In this document: positions 34,537 through 46,000 of the stretch, in pieces | How the letters are laid out: each line of letters starts with the position of its first letter | Position numbering within the stretch: the stretch's first letter is position 1 | Assembly (NCBI GenBank): GCA_949361645.1 | Contig: OX442417.1 | Coordinates: 15,457,877-15,521,876 of the forward strand | Source of the DNA: Spongilla lacustris | Taxonomy: Eukaryota; Porifera; Demospongiae; Spongillida; Spongillidae | Length of the DNA stretch: 64,000 bases | Direction: 5' to 3' | Made by a program: the position numbers and the translations under genes | The notes under the pieces: generated by a model | What the model saw: only the letters and a program-made list of their open reading frames with translations | What the model was told of the DNA's origin: nothing | Databases searched by the model: none

Positions 34537-35411
34537 CCAATTCAAATTTGCTAATGTTCATTGTAAGTATTTTGTATACTTCAAAAGTGTGAAGTGTTCT
34601 AAGCTTTGATATGCATGACGTTCTGTTACCTGGGACAACCTAGAATACTGCTTGATGGAGGAGGGGCCAGCAGCTTGAGGGCATCACAAAGCCTTTGTGG
34701 TCCCTGAGGAGAAGGGCACAGGCCTGGGGAGGAGGAGAGGGAAGGTTACCAGTATGAATCCCATGGGGGCCTTAATAGGGCTCGTCAATCTACTGGTTGG
34801 CCGGCATGTACATGTATGCTAGTGACAAGTGCCCCTTTACCCTATACCACATCAAGTACAGTCTGCTCACTGAGAAAATGTAATGTGCTTTTCCAAATTT
34901 GCCGGGATGTTATGATGCAAGAAAACCTGCAACTACTGACCAATAATGATCTACCTTGGGGTACAAATTCCTGGTACCTCATTACAAGAGAACAAATTAA
35001 GGTATGGATGGGCATCACAGAGCCTTTCTGGTCTTGCAGTTGTTTAGTTCAAAGTCACGTCACTTGACATTTCTCAGTGAGGAAAAGGTACTTGAGATGG
35101 GGCAGGGGCCAATTGCAACCAGTAGATTGACTAGCCTTAATTGTTAAAGACCACTAACCAGGCCTATGTCCTCCTCAGGGACAACAAAGGCTTTGTGATG
35201 CCCTCAAGGTACCCCTCCTCCATCAAGCAGTGTCCTCACATGGAAAGTGGTACATCTTATATTTCTTCAGCCGCCTGTGGACAGCTCACCACTGTGGTCA
35301 TGCACTACCAGCTACACATAGAGGGAGACAGATCTTTGATAGAGAAAACAGACAAGCGGACGCACACATAACACACACCAATATGAATACAGATAGTTAA
35401 AATCTATAAAT
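34537..35411. other. Non-coding with ~150-bp inverted repeat
   Basis: The left arm around 34650-34800 (CTTGATGGAGGAGGGG, GAGGGCATCACAAAGCC) recurs inverted around 35105-35250 with mismatches; the loop is about 300 bp. It could be a foldback element or an inverted duplication of an exon; no coding assignment. Confidence 0.55.
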
Positions 35412-36770
35412 GGGCATGCTGCATCAAGTTCAGTGAAAGGAAGGTGGCAGCAAGCCCAATGATGTAACCGGCATTTCCACCAATCAGTTAATGGAAGCTG
35501 GCTAAGCCTTGGAAATAGAAAGTAACACCATGCAAACCAAAACACCCAACCATGTGATACAGTTTCAGTTTCAGTTTCAGTTTCAGTTTCAGTTTCAGTT
35601 TCTGATTTGGATGCATTTTCAGATCAAACTTGAGGCAGAGGGCAACAAATAGAGCTGGCACGGCCACATCCCCATAACCCAGGAGCATGTAAGGACGCAG
35701 GCCATACTGGCTGCACTTGGAGATGAGCAAGCTGGGGGCCAACTTTGGAACTGTGAAGACAATGGGAAGGGACTCCCCACTGGTCCTTAGGGAGCAGTCT
35801 GAGGACAGGCCTCCTCCCCCTCCCGTGGCCGCCTTCTCCATAACACTGACACCATCCTGTGGGTGTGGTTAGAGACATGAAAACTCCACCCCTTTATTCA
35901 TGCTCCACCCCTTTCCACTTCAGATAAATCATCATTTATGTGTACATGTTATTGCACTACGTTTATGGTACAAGAAATTAATAACTTGCTACAGGACCTA
36001 ATAACTGCAAACAACACTGGACAAATCTCTCTCTATGTCTGTATGATATTGTGGCTGTCTTCATCACTCCATACTTCACTAAGGTAGGAGGGAGGGAGGG
36101 GAGGAGAGGGAAGGGGACAAGGGTGGGAGGAGAGGAGAAGAGAGAGGAGTAACTCAGCCAACAGGAGCACAAGGTACTGAGGTGAGCGCAATAAGAGGAG
36201 CCACTTAGGACATGACATACCTGTACACACATACATCACACACCAATACACACACCCAACAACATACACACCACACACACAAACACATGCACACACACAA
36301 TAACCATGGGCTATATCCATCTCTGTAAAGACTGAAGCAATGAAAATGATGTAAGCAAATCCCAAGACATCATGTAGTACCCAAATGTAGCTGGAGGGGG
36401 AGGAGGTGGTAGTGGGTGTGGCTTCACCAGAGGTACACATAGACACCACATGTCCCCAGACCTACCTCTCAATGGCCCACCACACAACGAGGCCTACACA
36501 CAGCACCAGAGTGATGAAGAACCTCGGGTCAGGCTGGTACCTAAGTATCCACAGCTTGTTCTCTGGTATCCTGGGGGGTGGAGCATCAGCCACGTGACTT
36601 GGAGGGAGGGTACCTAGTCCCCAGGCCTACCTCTACGTACGCATGAGTGGGATGAGGGCCACAAAGGGGGACAGGCAGTGGCACAGACTTACAGCAGCTC
36701 CAACACAGAACAGCCCAATCACAATGTAAACTACAATCCCATTGGTGGAAGCTTCCATCACAGCCCTCTC
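35412..36770 (-). pseudogene. SPPL2: SPPL2-like protease, copy D (truncated both ends, micro-inversion)
   Basis: It begins inside the PAL exon (sequence stops just after MQHA), so the PAL motif and tail are missing. The LGYGD exon is present, but a six-fold repeat of CAGTTT (35559-35601) inserts a Lys-Leu run. The YD exon is inverted: about 36029-36150 reads CTGTATGATATTGTGGCTG on the plus strand, whereas other copies have it on the minus strand. Exons FTEMDI, RIPENK and VYIVI follow normally up to 36770, where the sequence switches directly into an A1 fragment of a D-A gene. It cannot encode a protease. Confidence 0.85.
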
Positions 36771-38909
36771 ATAACAGAGGCTAAGTTCTCCCTAGGTGTA
36801 GTCAGCATTGTGACTGGTGTTGAGAACACCACAGCTGTTGCCATGGCAACCCACCCTAAAATCAACAAAGTGGTGTTTGTGTGATCAACAGAACACCAGG
36901 TGCTGAGTGAGGCTGGAGGGAGCCAAGCTGGAGGGAGCCAGGCTGGAGGGCGCCTGGCTGGAGGGAGCCAGGCTGGAGGGAGCCAGGCTGGAGGGAGCCA
37001 GGCTGGAGGGAGCCAGGCTGGAGGGAACAGCCTGAAGAAGAAGAAGGTCACCATGATGCTGCACAAGTAAGGAGCAGACATTTTATCGAAAAGGTCACAC
37101 TTGATGGCAAGTGCTCCACCATATTTTTTGTCTTTGCTGAAGCAGACGTCAATTATGCTTGTAATAAGATCTGGTTGGATCAGCCTATACCTTACACATT
37201 TGTGGGGCAGTCAGTCTACAATAATTTTGTGAGCAAGAGTATTACAGAGGCGAGGAATTACCTCGGGGGTAATTTCAAGCGCACCAGTAACATTGTTGGC
37301 CCAAACAAACAACCCGTAATGAAGATTTTGATGTTCAATGGCCCTTTTCCTCGTCTCCCCAACAACGACCCCATGTGTGATATTAGCCAGCTCAATGACT
37401 GGCCAGAAGGATTTGATCCTGAAGAAATGGTCCAATTTGCGGACCGTTTTATGGAAAGATTGCACTGAACGTATAAACAAGGCAATTAGAGGTCTCAACC
37501 TCGACACTAAGTTTCATATTGCTGACAATAGACCTTCTCCACAATGTTAATGTGCAGTTCCATTCACAAGAGCAGTATCAGAGTTTGATGATGAAAAGAA
37601 GGCTTATCAAGATGCAATAAAATATCGCATGGAGATTTGTAGAATAATGCATTACAATACAACGTGGGCGCACTAACTGATATCGATGATCAGTGTATAA
37701 AACTTCAAGAGGTGCTGAAGGATTCAGTATTTGGGGTATATGATGTTCTTCAAAAAAACCTTACTGAAGTGGTTGATTGGCATAAAATGCAGATTGAACA
37801 GGACGATACAATTGATGGCAATTTAATACTTGCTGATTATTTTGCGCAATGTGCTGAAGACAATGCAACAATTGCTTTGATGGAATACCTTAAAAACAAT
37901 TATCCCAGCAAGAGAGTGGCATCAGTGGACTGGTTTAGCACTGAGTGGTCTGAAGATGGCACTATTGTACACAAGCCTCTCTGTGGGGTGTGTGCTATCA
38001 GATTTAAGGACCGTCTGGAGTTGCTCCTCCTCATGTCCTCACGGGTGAGTGTTTTAATAGCTTAAGTGGGGGGGGGGGGGGGGGGGGGGGGGGGTGCATC
38101 TTAAAGGACATGCAGGAACCTTAACAATACCACCCACCTTAAGCATGCCATGGTCACACTCATTATGGATGGGACTGGAATATATAAATGTGTAGGACTG
38201 CCCAGTTTTTATGCTTTTTACTAGCCGTTAACCTTATAGGGTGCTTTTATTTCCACACACACTGCAGGACGTCAAGTGCAATAAGATCTTCATTGAAAAC
38301 CGAATGTATGACTCCACAAGTAGGGCCACATATCCCATCATCAACCCCTCCACTGGGGACAAGATATGTGATGTTGCTATGGGCAACAAGGAGGTTGTGG
38401 ACTTTGCTGTGGCTGCCGCCCACAAGGCCCTCCAGCCAGGCAGCCCATGGCACACCATGGAGGCATCAAAGAGGAGGGACCTTCTGAACAAGCTGGCTGA
38501 CCTCATCGAGAGGGACAGTGAGTACCTCACCCACCTGGAGACTATGAACAGTGGAAGAGTGTGCAGCAAAGACCTCCCACGTGTGATCAAATACTACTGG
38601 GACTTTGCACAAACTATGAGTCAAAACACCCATGAGCCAGTGGGCATAGAGGGTCACATCATCTCTGGGGACTTCCCCCTCTTGAGGCAGGCCTGGGTAT
38701 TGGGTTCCGCCCTGTGCAGAGGAAACACGGTGATATTGAAGCCAACAGAGCAGACCCCTCTTAGCTCTCTCTATGTTGCCTCACTCACTGCAGAGGCGGG
38801 GTTTCCCCCTGGTGTGGTTAGCATTGTCCCTGGTGTTGGGTCCACTGTGGGTGATGCCATGGCAAAGAACCCTGACATCTTCCAAGGTCAACCCATGTAT
38901 CCAAATTGA
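36771..38909 (+). pseudogene. D-A gene 3: A1-D2-A2 remnant
   Basis: Starts within A1 (AEAKFSLGVVSIVTG, then NKVVFV followed by TGA). Then come about eight 15-bp units encoding GGSQA-like repeats (36905-37030), a second stop (TAA near 37070), the A1 segment FVGQSVYNNFVSKS to about 37380, and a jump into D2 (LNDWPEGFDPEEM) with stops near 37468 and 37547. The 3' part of D2 is well kept (37826-38045: CAEDNATIALMEYLKNN, KPLCGVCAIRFKDRLELLLL), then a donor, a poly-G run, and A2 from 38269. A2 stops at 38909 in the Rossmann region. Order and junctions match the intact gene at 48631-54083. Confidence 0.8.
38066..38092 (+). repeat. Poly-G run in gene 3 intron
   Basis: About 27 G shortly after GTGAGTGTTTTAATAGCTTAAG; the same position as the run at 52585 in gene 4. 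Confidence 0.9.
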
Positions 38910-39206
38910 TTGTAGATTCATATACATGTATAAACACACTGCATGTGCTATGTGATTTCATTCTTGTTGCTTACATGTATAGATTCGTTACATGCACCAT
39001 TAAAATTTAATCTATTATGGCCTGCATGTGATTGAGCTATTTATAACTAGCAAAGTCAGTTAACAAAATAATTATTTTTGAAAGACTCTACTTCATGATC
39101 TAGGGGGAGGGGCTTGTAAACAGTTATGAAAGAGTGTATTACATTAAAAATCATACATTCAACTGCGACACAACAGACATCACTACTGTCTACTGAACCA
39201 ACAATG
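38910..39206. other. Junction between gene 3 and SPPL2 copy E
   Basis: Short AT-rich stretch in which A2 sequence stops and the shared intergenic sequence resumes; nothing else seen. Confidence 0.5.
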
Positions 39207-41620
39207 TCACTTTTGCTGCTCTGATGTAAGCAACTTTTCCTTCTCATCTTCTTTTATGTCACACCCCTCCTCCTCCCCCTTCCCATCACCTCCCTCCTGC
39301 ACAATCTCACTCTTCCCTTCAACATCACTCTTTGGGGCGTGTACTCTTCTGCGCTTACGACATAACCCTCTCTGCAGAGGGATCAGACATTGCCCTGTAA
39401 GTGGGCCTGTTAGCAGCATGGCACATGGCACTCACAAATGGCCTCCCAGTGAGGAACACACACAGCTCCCCCGACACCAGGGCAGTGACCAGCACACCAA
39501 TCAGAATGCAGGGCACGAGGAAGAGCAGAGCTGGCTGGGCATGCTGCACCAAGTTCAGGGAAAGGAAGGTGGCAGCAAGCCCAATGATGTAACCTGCATT
39601 TCCACCAATCAGTAAATGGAGCTAAGCCTTGGAAATAGAAAGTAACACGGTGCTCACCAAAACACCCAACCATGTGATACTGTTTCGGTTTCCGATTTGG
39701 ATGCATTTTCAGATCAAACTTGAGGCAGAGGGCAACAAATAGAGCTGGCAAGGCCACATCCCCATAACCCAGGAGCATGTAAGGACGCAGGCCATACTGG
39801 CTGCACTTGGAGATGAGCAAGCTGGGGGCCAACTTTGGAACTGTCAAGACAATGGGAAGGGACTCCCCACTGGTCCTTAGGGAGCAGTCTGAGGACAGGC
39901 CTCCTCCCCCTCCCGTGGTAGCCTTCTCCATAACACTGAGACCATCCTGTGGGTGTGGCTAAATACATGAAAACTCCACCCCTTTGTTCATGCTCCACCC
40001 CTTTCCACTTCAGATAAATCATCATTTATGTGCACATGTACACGTACCATGTTTCTATTTACAAGAAAAATTTTTAGATTACAGACTTAATTAATAACCG
40101 GCTACAGGACTTAATAACTGCAAACAACACTGGACAAATCTCTCTACTCCCCAAACACTTCTTCCTTCCTCCCTCTCTCTACTCCTCCCTCTTCTATCTT
40201 CCCTACGCTTCCCTCCCCTCTCCTCCCTCCCTCCAACCTTAGTGAAGTATGGAGTGATGAAGACAGCCACAATATCATACAGACATAACACAGCCAAAGG
40301 AGCACAAGGTACTGAGGTGGAGGGAAGTGAGAGCAATAAGAGGAGCCACTTAGGACATGACATACCTCTACACACATACACAACACACATGTACACACAC
40401 ACACACCACACAATACACATGCTCTCACACACATACCTGTACACACATCATACAACACACCAACACAACGTATACATACACAATCCTAATGACATACACA
40501 CACACACACATGCACACACACACACACACATGCACGGAAACACACACATACATGCACACACACAATACCCATGGGACTATGTCCATCTCTGTAAAGACTG
40601 AAGCAATGAAAATGATGTAAGCAAATCCCAAGACATCATGTAGTACCCAGATGTAGCTGGAGGGGGAGGAGGTGGTAGGTGGGTGTGGCTTCACCAGGGG
40701 TACACACAGACATCACATGTCCCAAGACCTACCTCTCATTTCTCTCAATGGCCCACCACACAACGAGGCCTGCACACAGAACTAGAGTGATGAAGAACCT
40801 CGGGTCAGGCTGGTACCTAAGTATCCACAGCTTGTTCTCTGGTATCCTGGGGGTGGAGCATCAGTCACGTGACATGGTGGGAGGGGCACCTAGTCCCCAG
40901 GCCTACCTCCAGGTACGCATGAGTGGGATGAGGGCCACAAAGGGGACAGGCAGTGGTACAGACTTTCAGCAGCTCCAACACAGAACAGACCAATCACGAT
41001 GTAAACTGCAATTCCATTGGGAATGGTGGAAGCTTCCATCATACACAATGCTAAACACATGACACACAAACAGTACTAGGCACACAGCTATGTGGCAGGG
41101 CTGATGTCATGTCTCTGCACACCCTGGCAGCTGGCTGGTTATGGCCCAAGTCATCGGTACAAGGTGACATGACATAATATTAATAATGATCACATGGTAC
41201 CATATGTACTAGATGGGAACCATTGTGGGAAGAGGGAGGGAGGGGGAAGAGGGATAGGTGGGGGTAGAGGGAGGGAAGGGGAAGAGGGAGGGGAGAAGGA
41301 AGAGGGAGGGAGAGGGAGGAAGAGGGAGGGGAGGAATCCCTCCTCTAATAGTATGATGTACATGTACAACAACACTTCTCAAACTCCAATCCTGGTTATC
41401 AAGTCCCGCATTACTCCCTAATTAATGAGCACCATCACATGACCTTACCCATGGGGTAGTAGAAGAAGTACAGCAGTGCCAGCAGGCCCACAATCACCAC
41501 TACCACCATCACAAAGCTACACAGGCCAGAGGTGAAGCCAGCCATGGCAGACATCTGTGCAGCTGTGTCTTCGGCCCCGCCCTTATGCTCATCTTTGCGT
41601 ATCAGTAGACCATACCTAGT
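39207..41620 (-). pseudogene. SPPL2: SPPL2-like protease, copy E (1-nt frameshift in YD exon)
   Basis: The full set of core exons is present: tail, PAL exon (MVQHAQPALLFLVP), LGYGD exon (VMEKATTGGGGG ... MLLGYGD), YD exon, YIWVLHDVLG, RIPENK, VYIVI, and the first-TM exon ending near 41450 (MSAMAGFTSGLCSFVMVVVV, LLYFFYYPMG). The YD exon lacks one C near 40295 (CCAAAGG versus CCAACAGG elsewhere), which shifts the frame before the catalytic YD. If this were an assembly error, copy E would be the best candidate for a functional core in the window; no other lesion was noticed in its core exons. Confidence 0.8.
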
Positions 41621-43018
41621 GATCACATGACAAGCATAGTGATCACATGACAAGCATCCTCTACCCTTCACACCCTCACTGCCTTCTCTTCCCTCCACAC
41701 CTCCCCCATTACGTCACCACTTATTCTCACATGATGCCAGGTCAAAAACACAACTTGGACAATTTCTCCAAAAATAGCTCCCTTGTGTAACTGACCACAC
41801 CATTCTAACATCTAATAGTTGCTCCACACCTTCAGTCTGCACTATCCACCTAAAAAAAACTTTATAAAGGCCAGCGACTTCCTGCCTGAGCTGTTGCAAA
41901 ATATAGGTAAAAGCTAAGGAACTTTTACACTATTCATTAGAGCTGCATGTGCCAAGTCTCCCAGGACTTTAGTTAAAACCACATGATATGGCCCATTAGC
42001 TAGTCCAGTTCAGGCATGCCTGTAATGCTGGAGGCATGGTGGTTAAAATGGAGTCTAGCAAGACTGGCTGGTACATGTAGTTTATTGCACCCTCAAGGCA
42101 CGTGACATCTTGTGATGGAGTGTTAGCTTTCTAAGGTAGACAGGAAAAGTTGCATGTCTGCCTGACGGGGAACCCACCCTGAAGGGGAACCCATCCTGGC
42201 AGCCCAACCCATGTTGTAGCCATGCAGACTTAGACACTGTGGACTCACTGCATGTACAGCATCAGATGGAGCTTGTCATCTGCCACTGGAGGTAGTTCTT
42301 AGTGCCTATAATCTGGCCCCACCCCTCAGCACTGATGCTGGCTAGGATTGGGCCATTTGCCTCAGCTATGAGTCCTATAGGTATGTTGGGGAACAAGGGG
42401 GAGGAGGGGGGGAAAACATTGATCGCAGGTGCATAGTACTATAAGGTGCCCAGCCCTTACCTTCTGGTCATAGCAGGGGCCAAAATGGGGCCAAAGTCCC
42501 ATGGTACAGTGTGTATGTGCATGCCTCAGCATGCCTGTAATCTCCCTCGGTATGATGCCAAGAGGGGGACATCACCAGCTCTTCTCACCAGGATGCAAGA
42601 CGTGAGTGTGAACTGCAGGCTTGTCTTGTCTGCCGAATTAAATATAGATCCCGAAAATCATTCAACAGTCATCATGAAAACATTCTTTGTAAGCCATCTC
42701 ACACAAAACACAAAATACCGCATCCATGCGACCTAAGTCACAATGCAACAAGCCAGCCTTTTTAAGCCTATGCTGCAAGGGTATAATTATTTTACCTCAG
42801 GTGCTGAAATACTCAGGCCATTCACTGAGCCCAAGGTAAGCCAAGGGGTGCCTACACCCAAAACTGACTTGCACTATGTTGCACTATTTACATCTCTGTG
42901 AGGCAACAATACCATCCTCGAGGTACACACAATATTGCCTTATTGCCCTACTACATGTATGCCATAAACGTACCAAAGGACACATGAATCATCATAGCCC
43001 AAGCCAGTCATTCAGTTT
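41621..43018. other. Upstream block of SPPL2 copy E
   Basis: Homologous to 4362-6000 and 60628-62250 with indels. Possible ectodomain exons are as unresolved here as in copy A. The minisatellite seed near 41650-41705 is unexpanded. The block stops where the 43.0-kb minisatellite begins. Confidence 0.5.
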
Positions 43019-46000
43019 AAGCCTAGAGGAGGCAGTGTGGGTGTGAAGGGAAGAGGAGGCAGTGAGGGTGTGGAGGGAAAGGAGGTAGTGAGGGTGTGGA
43101 GGGAAGAGGAGGCAGTGAGAGTGTGGAGGGAAGAGGAGGCAGTGTGGGTGTGAAGGGAAGAGGAGGCAGTGAGGGTGTGGAGGGAAAGGAGGTAGTGAGG
43201 GTGTGGAGGGAAGAGGAGGCAGTGAGGGTGTGGAGGGATTAGGAGGCAGTGAGGGTGTGGAGGGAAGAGGAGGCAGTGTGGGTGTGAAGGGAAGAGGAGG
43301 CAGTGAGGGTGTGGAGGGAAAGGAGGTAGTGAGGGTGTGGAGGGAAGAGGAGGCAGTGAGGGTGTGGAGGGAAGAGGAGGCAGTGAGGGTGTGGAGGGAA
43401 GATGAGGCATGAGGGTGTTGAGGGAAGAGGAGGCAGTGAGGGTGTTGATGGAAGAGGAGGCAGTGAGGGTGTTGATGGAAGAGGAGGCAGTGAGGGTGTG
43501 GACTAAAGAGGAGGCAGTGTGGGTGTGGAAGGAAGAGGAGGTAGTGAGGGTGTGGAGGGAAGAGGAGGCAGTGAGGGTGTGGAGGGGAGAGGAGGCAGTG
43601 AGGGTATGGAGGGAAGAGGAGGCAGTGAGGGTGTGGAGGGAAGAGGAGGCAGTGAGGGTATGGAGGGAAGAGGAGGCATGAGGGTGTTGAGGGAAGAGGA
43701 GGCAGTGAGGGTGTGGAGGGAAGAGGCAGTGAGGGTGTGGACTAAAGAGGAGGCAGTGTGGGTGTGGAAGGAAGAGGAGGTAGTGAGGGTGTGGAGGGAA
43801 GAGGAGGTAGTGGGGGTGTGGAGGGAAGAGGAGGCAGTGAGGGTGTGGAGGGAAGAGGAGGCAGTGAGGGTGTGGAGGGAAGAGGAGGCAGTGAGGGTAT
43901 GGAGGGAAGAGTGTTGAGGGAAGAGGAGGCAGTGAGGGTGTTGATGGAAGAGGCAGTGAGGGTGTGGACTAAAGAGGAGGCAGTGTGGGTGTGGACGGAA
44001 GAGGAGGCAGTGTGGGTGTGGAACGAAGAGGAGGTAGTGAGGGTGTGGAGGGAAGAGGAGGTAGTGAGAGTGTGGAGGGAAGAGGAGGCAGTGAGGGTGT
44101 GGAGGGACGAGGAGGCAGTGAGGGTGTGGAGGGTAAGGAGGTAGTGAGGGTGTGGAGGGAAGAGGAGGCAGTGAGGGTGTGGAGGGAAGAGGAGGCAGTG
44201 AGGGTGTGGAGGGAAGAGGAGGCAGTGAGGGTGTGGAGGGAAGAGGGAGTAGTGAGGGTGTGGAGGGTAAGGAGGTAGTGAGGGTGTTGAAGGAAGAGGA
44301 GGCAGTGAGGGTGTGGAGGGAAGGAGGCAGTGTGGGTGTGGAGGGAAGAGGAGGTAGTGAGGGTGTGGAGGGAAGAGGAGGCAGTGAGGGTGTGGAGGGA
44401 AGAGGAGGCAGTGTGGGTGTGAAGGGAAGAGGAGGCAGTGAGGGTGTGGAGGGAAGAGGAGGCAATGAGGGTGTGGAGGGAAGAGGAGGCAGTGAGGGTG
44501 TAGAGGGAAGAGGAGGCAGTGTGGGTGTGGAGGGAAGAGGAGGTAGTGAGGGTGTGGAGGGAAGAGGAGGCAGTGAGGGTGTGGAGGAAGAGGAGGCAGT
44601 GAGGGTGTGGAGGGAAGAGGAGGCAGTGAGGGTGTGGAGGAAAGAAGAGGCAGTGAGGGTGTGGTAGAAGAGGAAGAAGTGTAGGTGTGGAGGGAGAGGA
44701 GGCAGTGAGGGTGTGGAGGGAAGAGGAGGTAGTGAGGGTGTGGAGGGAAGAGGAGGTAGTGAGGGTGTGGAGGGAAGAGGAGGCAGTGAGGGTGTGGAGG
44801 GAAGAGAAGGCAGTGAGGGTGTGGAGGGAAGAGGAGGCAGTGAGGGTGTGGAAGAGGAGGCAGTGAGGGTGGAAGAGGAGGCAGTGAGGGTGTGGAAGAG
44901 GAGGCAGTGAGGGTGTGGAGGGAAGAGGAGGCAGTGAGGGTGTTGATGGAAGAGGAGGCAGTGAGGGTATGGACAGAAGAGGAGGCAGTGTGGGTGTGGA
45001 AGGAAGAGGCGGTAGTGAGGGTGTGGAGGGAAGAGGAGATAGTGGGGGTGTGGAGGGAAGAGGAGGCAGTGAGGGTGTGGAGGGAAGAGGAGGCAGTGAG
45101 GGTGTGGAGGGAAGAGGGAGTAGTGAGGGTGTGGAGGGTAAGGAGGTAGTGAGGGTGTTGAGGGAAGAGGAGGCAGTGAGGGTGTGGAGGGAAGGAGGCA
45201 GTGTGGGTGTGGAGGGAAGAGGAGGTAGTGAGGGTGTGGAGGGAAGAGGAGGCAGTGAGGGTGTGGAGGGAAGAGGAGGCAGTGTGGGTGTGAAGGGAAG
45301 AGGAGGCAGTGAGGGTGTGGAGGGAAAGGAGGTAGTGAGGGTGTGGAGGGAAGAGGAGGCAGTGAGGGTGTGGAGGGAAGAGGAGGCAGTGAGGGTGTGG
45401 AGGGAAGAGGAGGCAGTGAGGGTGTGGAGGGAAGAGAAGGCAGTGAGGGTGTGGAGGGAAGAGGAGGCATGAGGGTGTTGAGGGAAGAGGAGGCAGTGAG
45501 GGTGTTGATGGAAGAGGAGGCAGTGAGGGTGTTGATGGAAGAGGAGGCAGTGAGGGTGTGGACTAAAGAGGAGGCAGTGTGGGTGTGGAAGGAAGAGGAG
45601 GTAGTGAGGGTGTGGAGGGAAGAGGAGGCAGTGAGGGTGTGGAGGGAAGAGGAGGCAATGAGGGTGTGGAGGGAAGAGGAGGCAGTGAGGGTGTAGAGGG
45701 AAGAGGAGGCAGTGAGGGTATGGAGGGAAGAGGAGGCAGTGAGGGTGTTGAGGGAAGAGGAGGCAGTGAGGGTGTTGATGGAAGAGGAGGCAGTGAGGGT
45801 GTGGACGGAAGAGGAGGCAGTGAGGGTGTGGAGGGAAAAGGAGGTAGTGGGGGTGTGGAGGGAAGAGGAGGCAGTGAGGGTGTGGAGGGAAGAGGAGGCA
45901 ATGAGGGTGTGGAGGGAAGAGGAGGCAGTGAGGGTGTAGAGGGAAGAGGAGGCAGTGAGGGTGTGGAGGGAAGAGGAGGCAGTGAGGGTGTTGATGGAAG

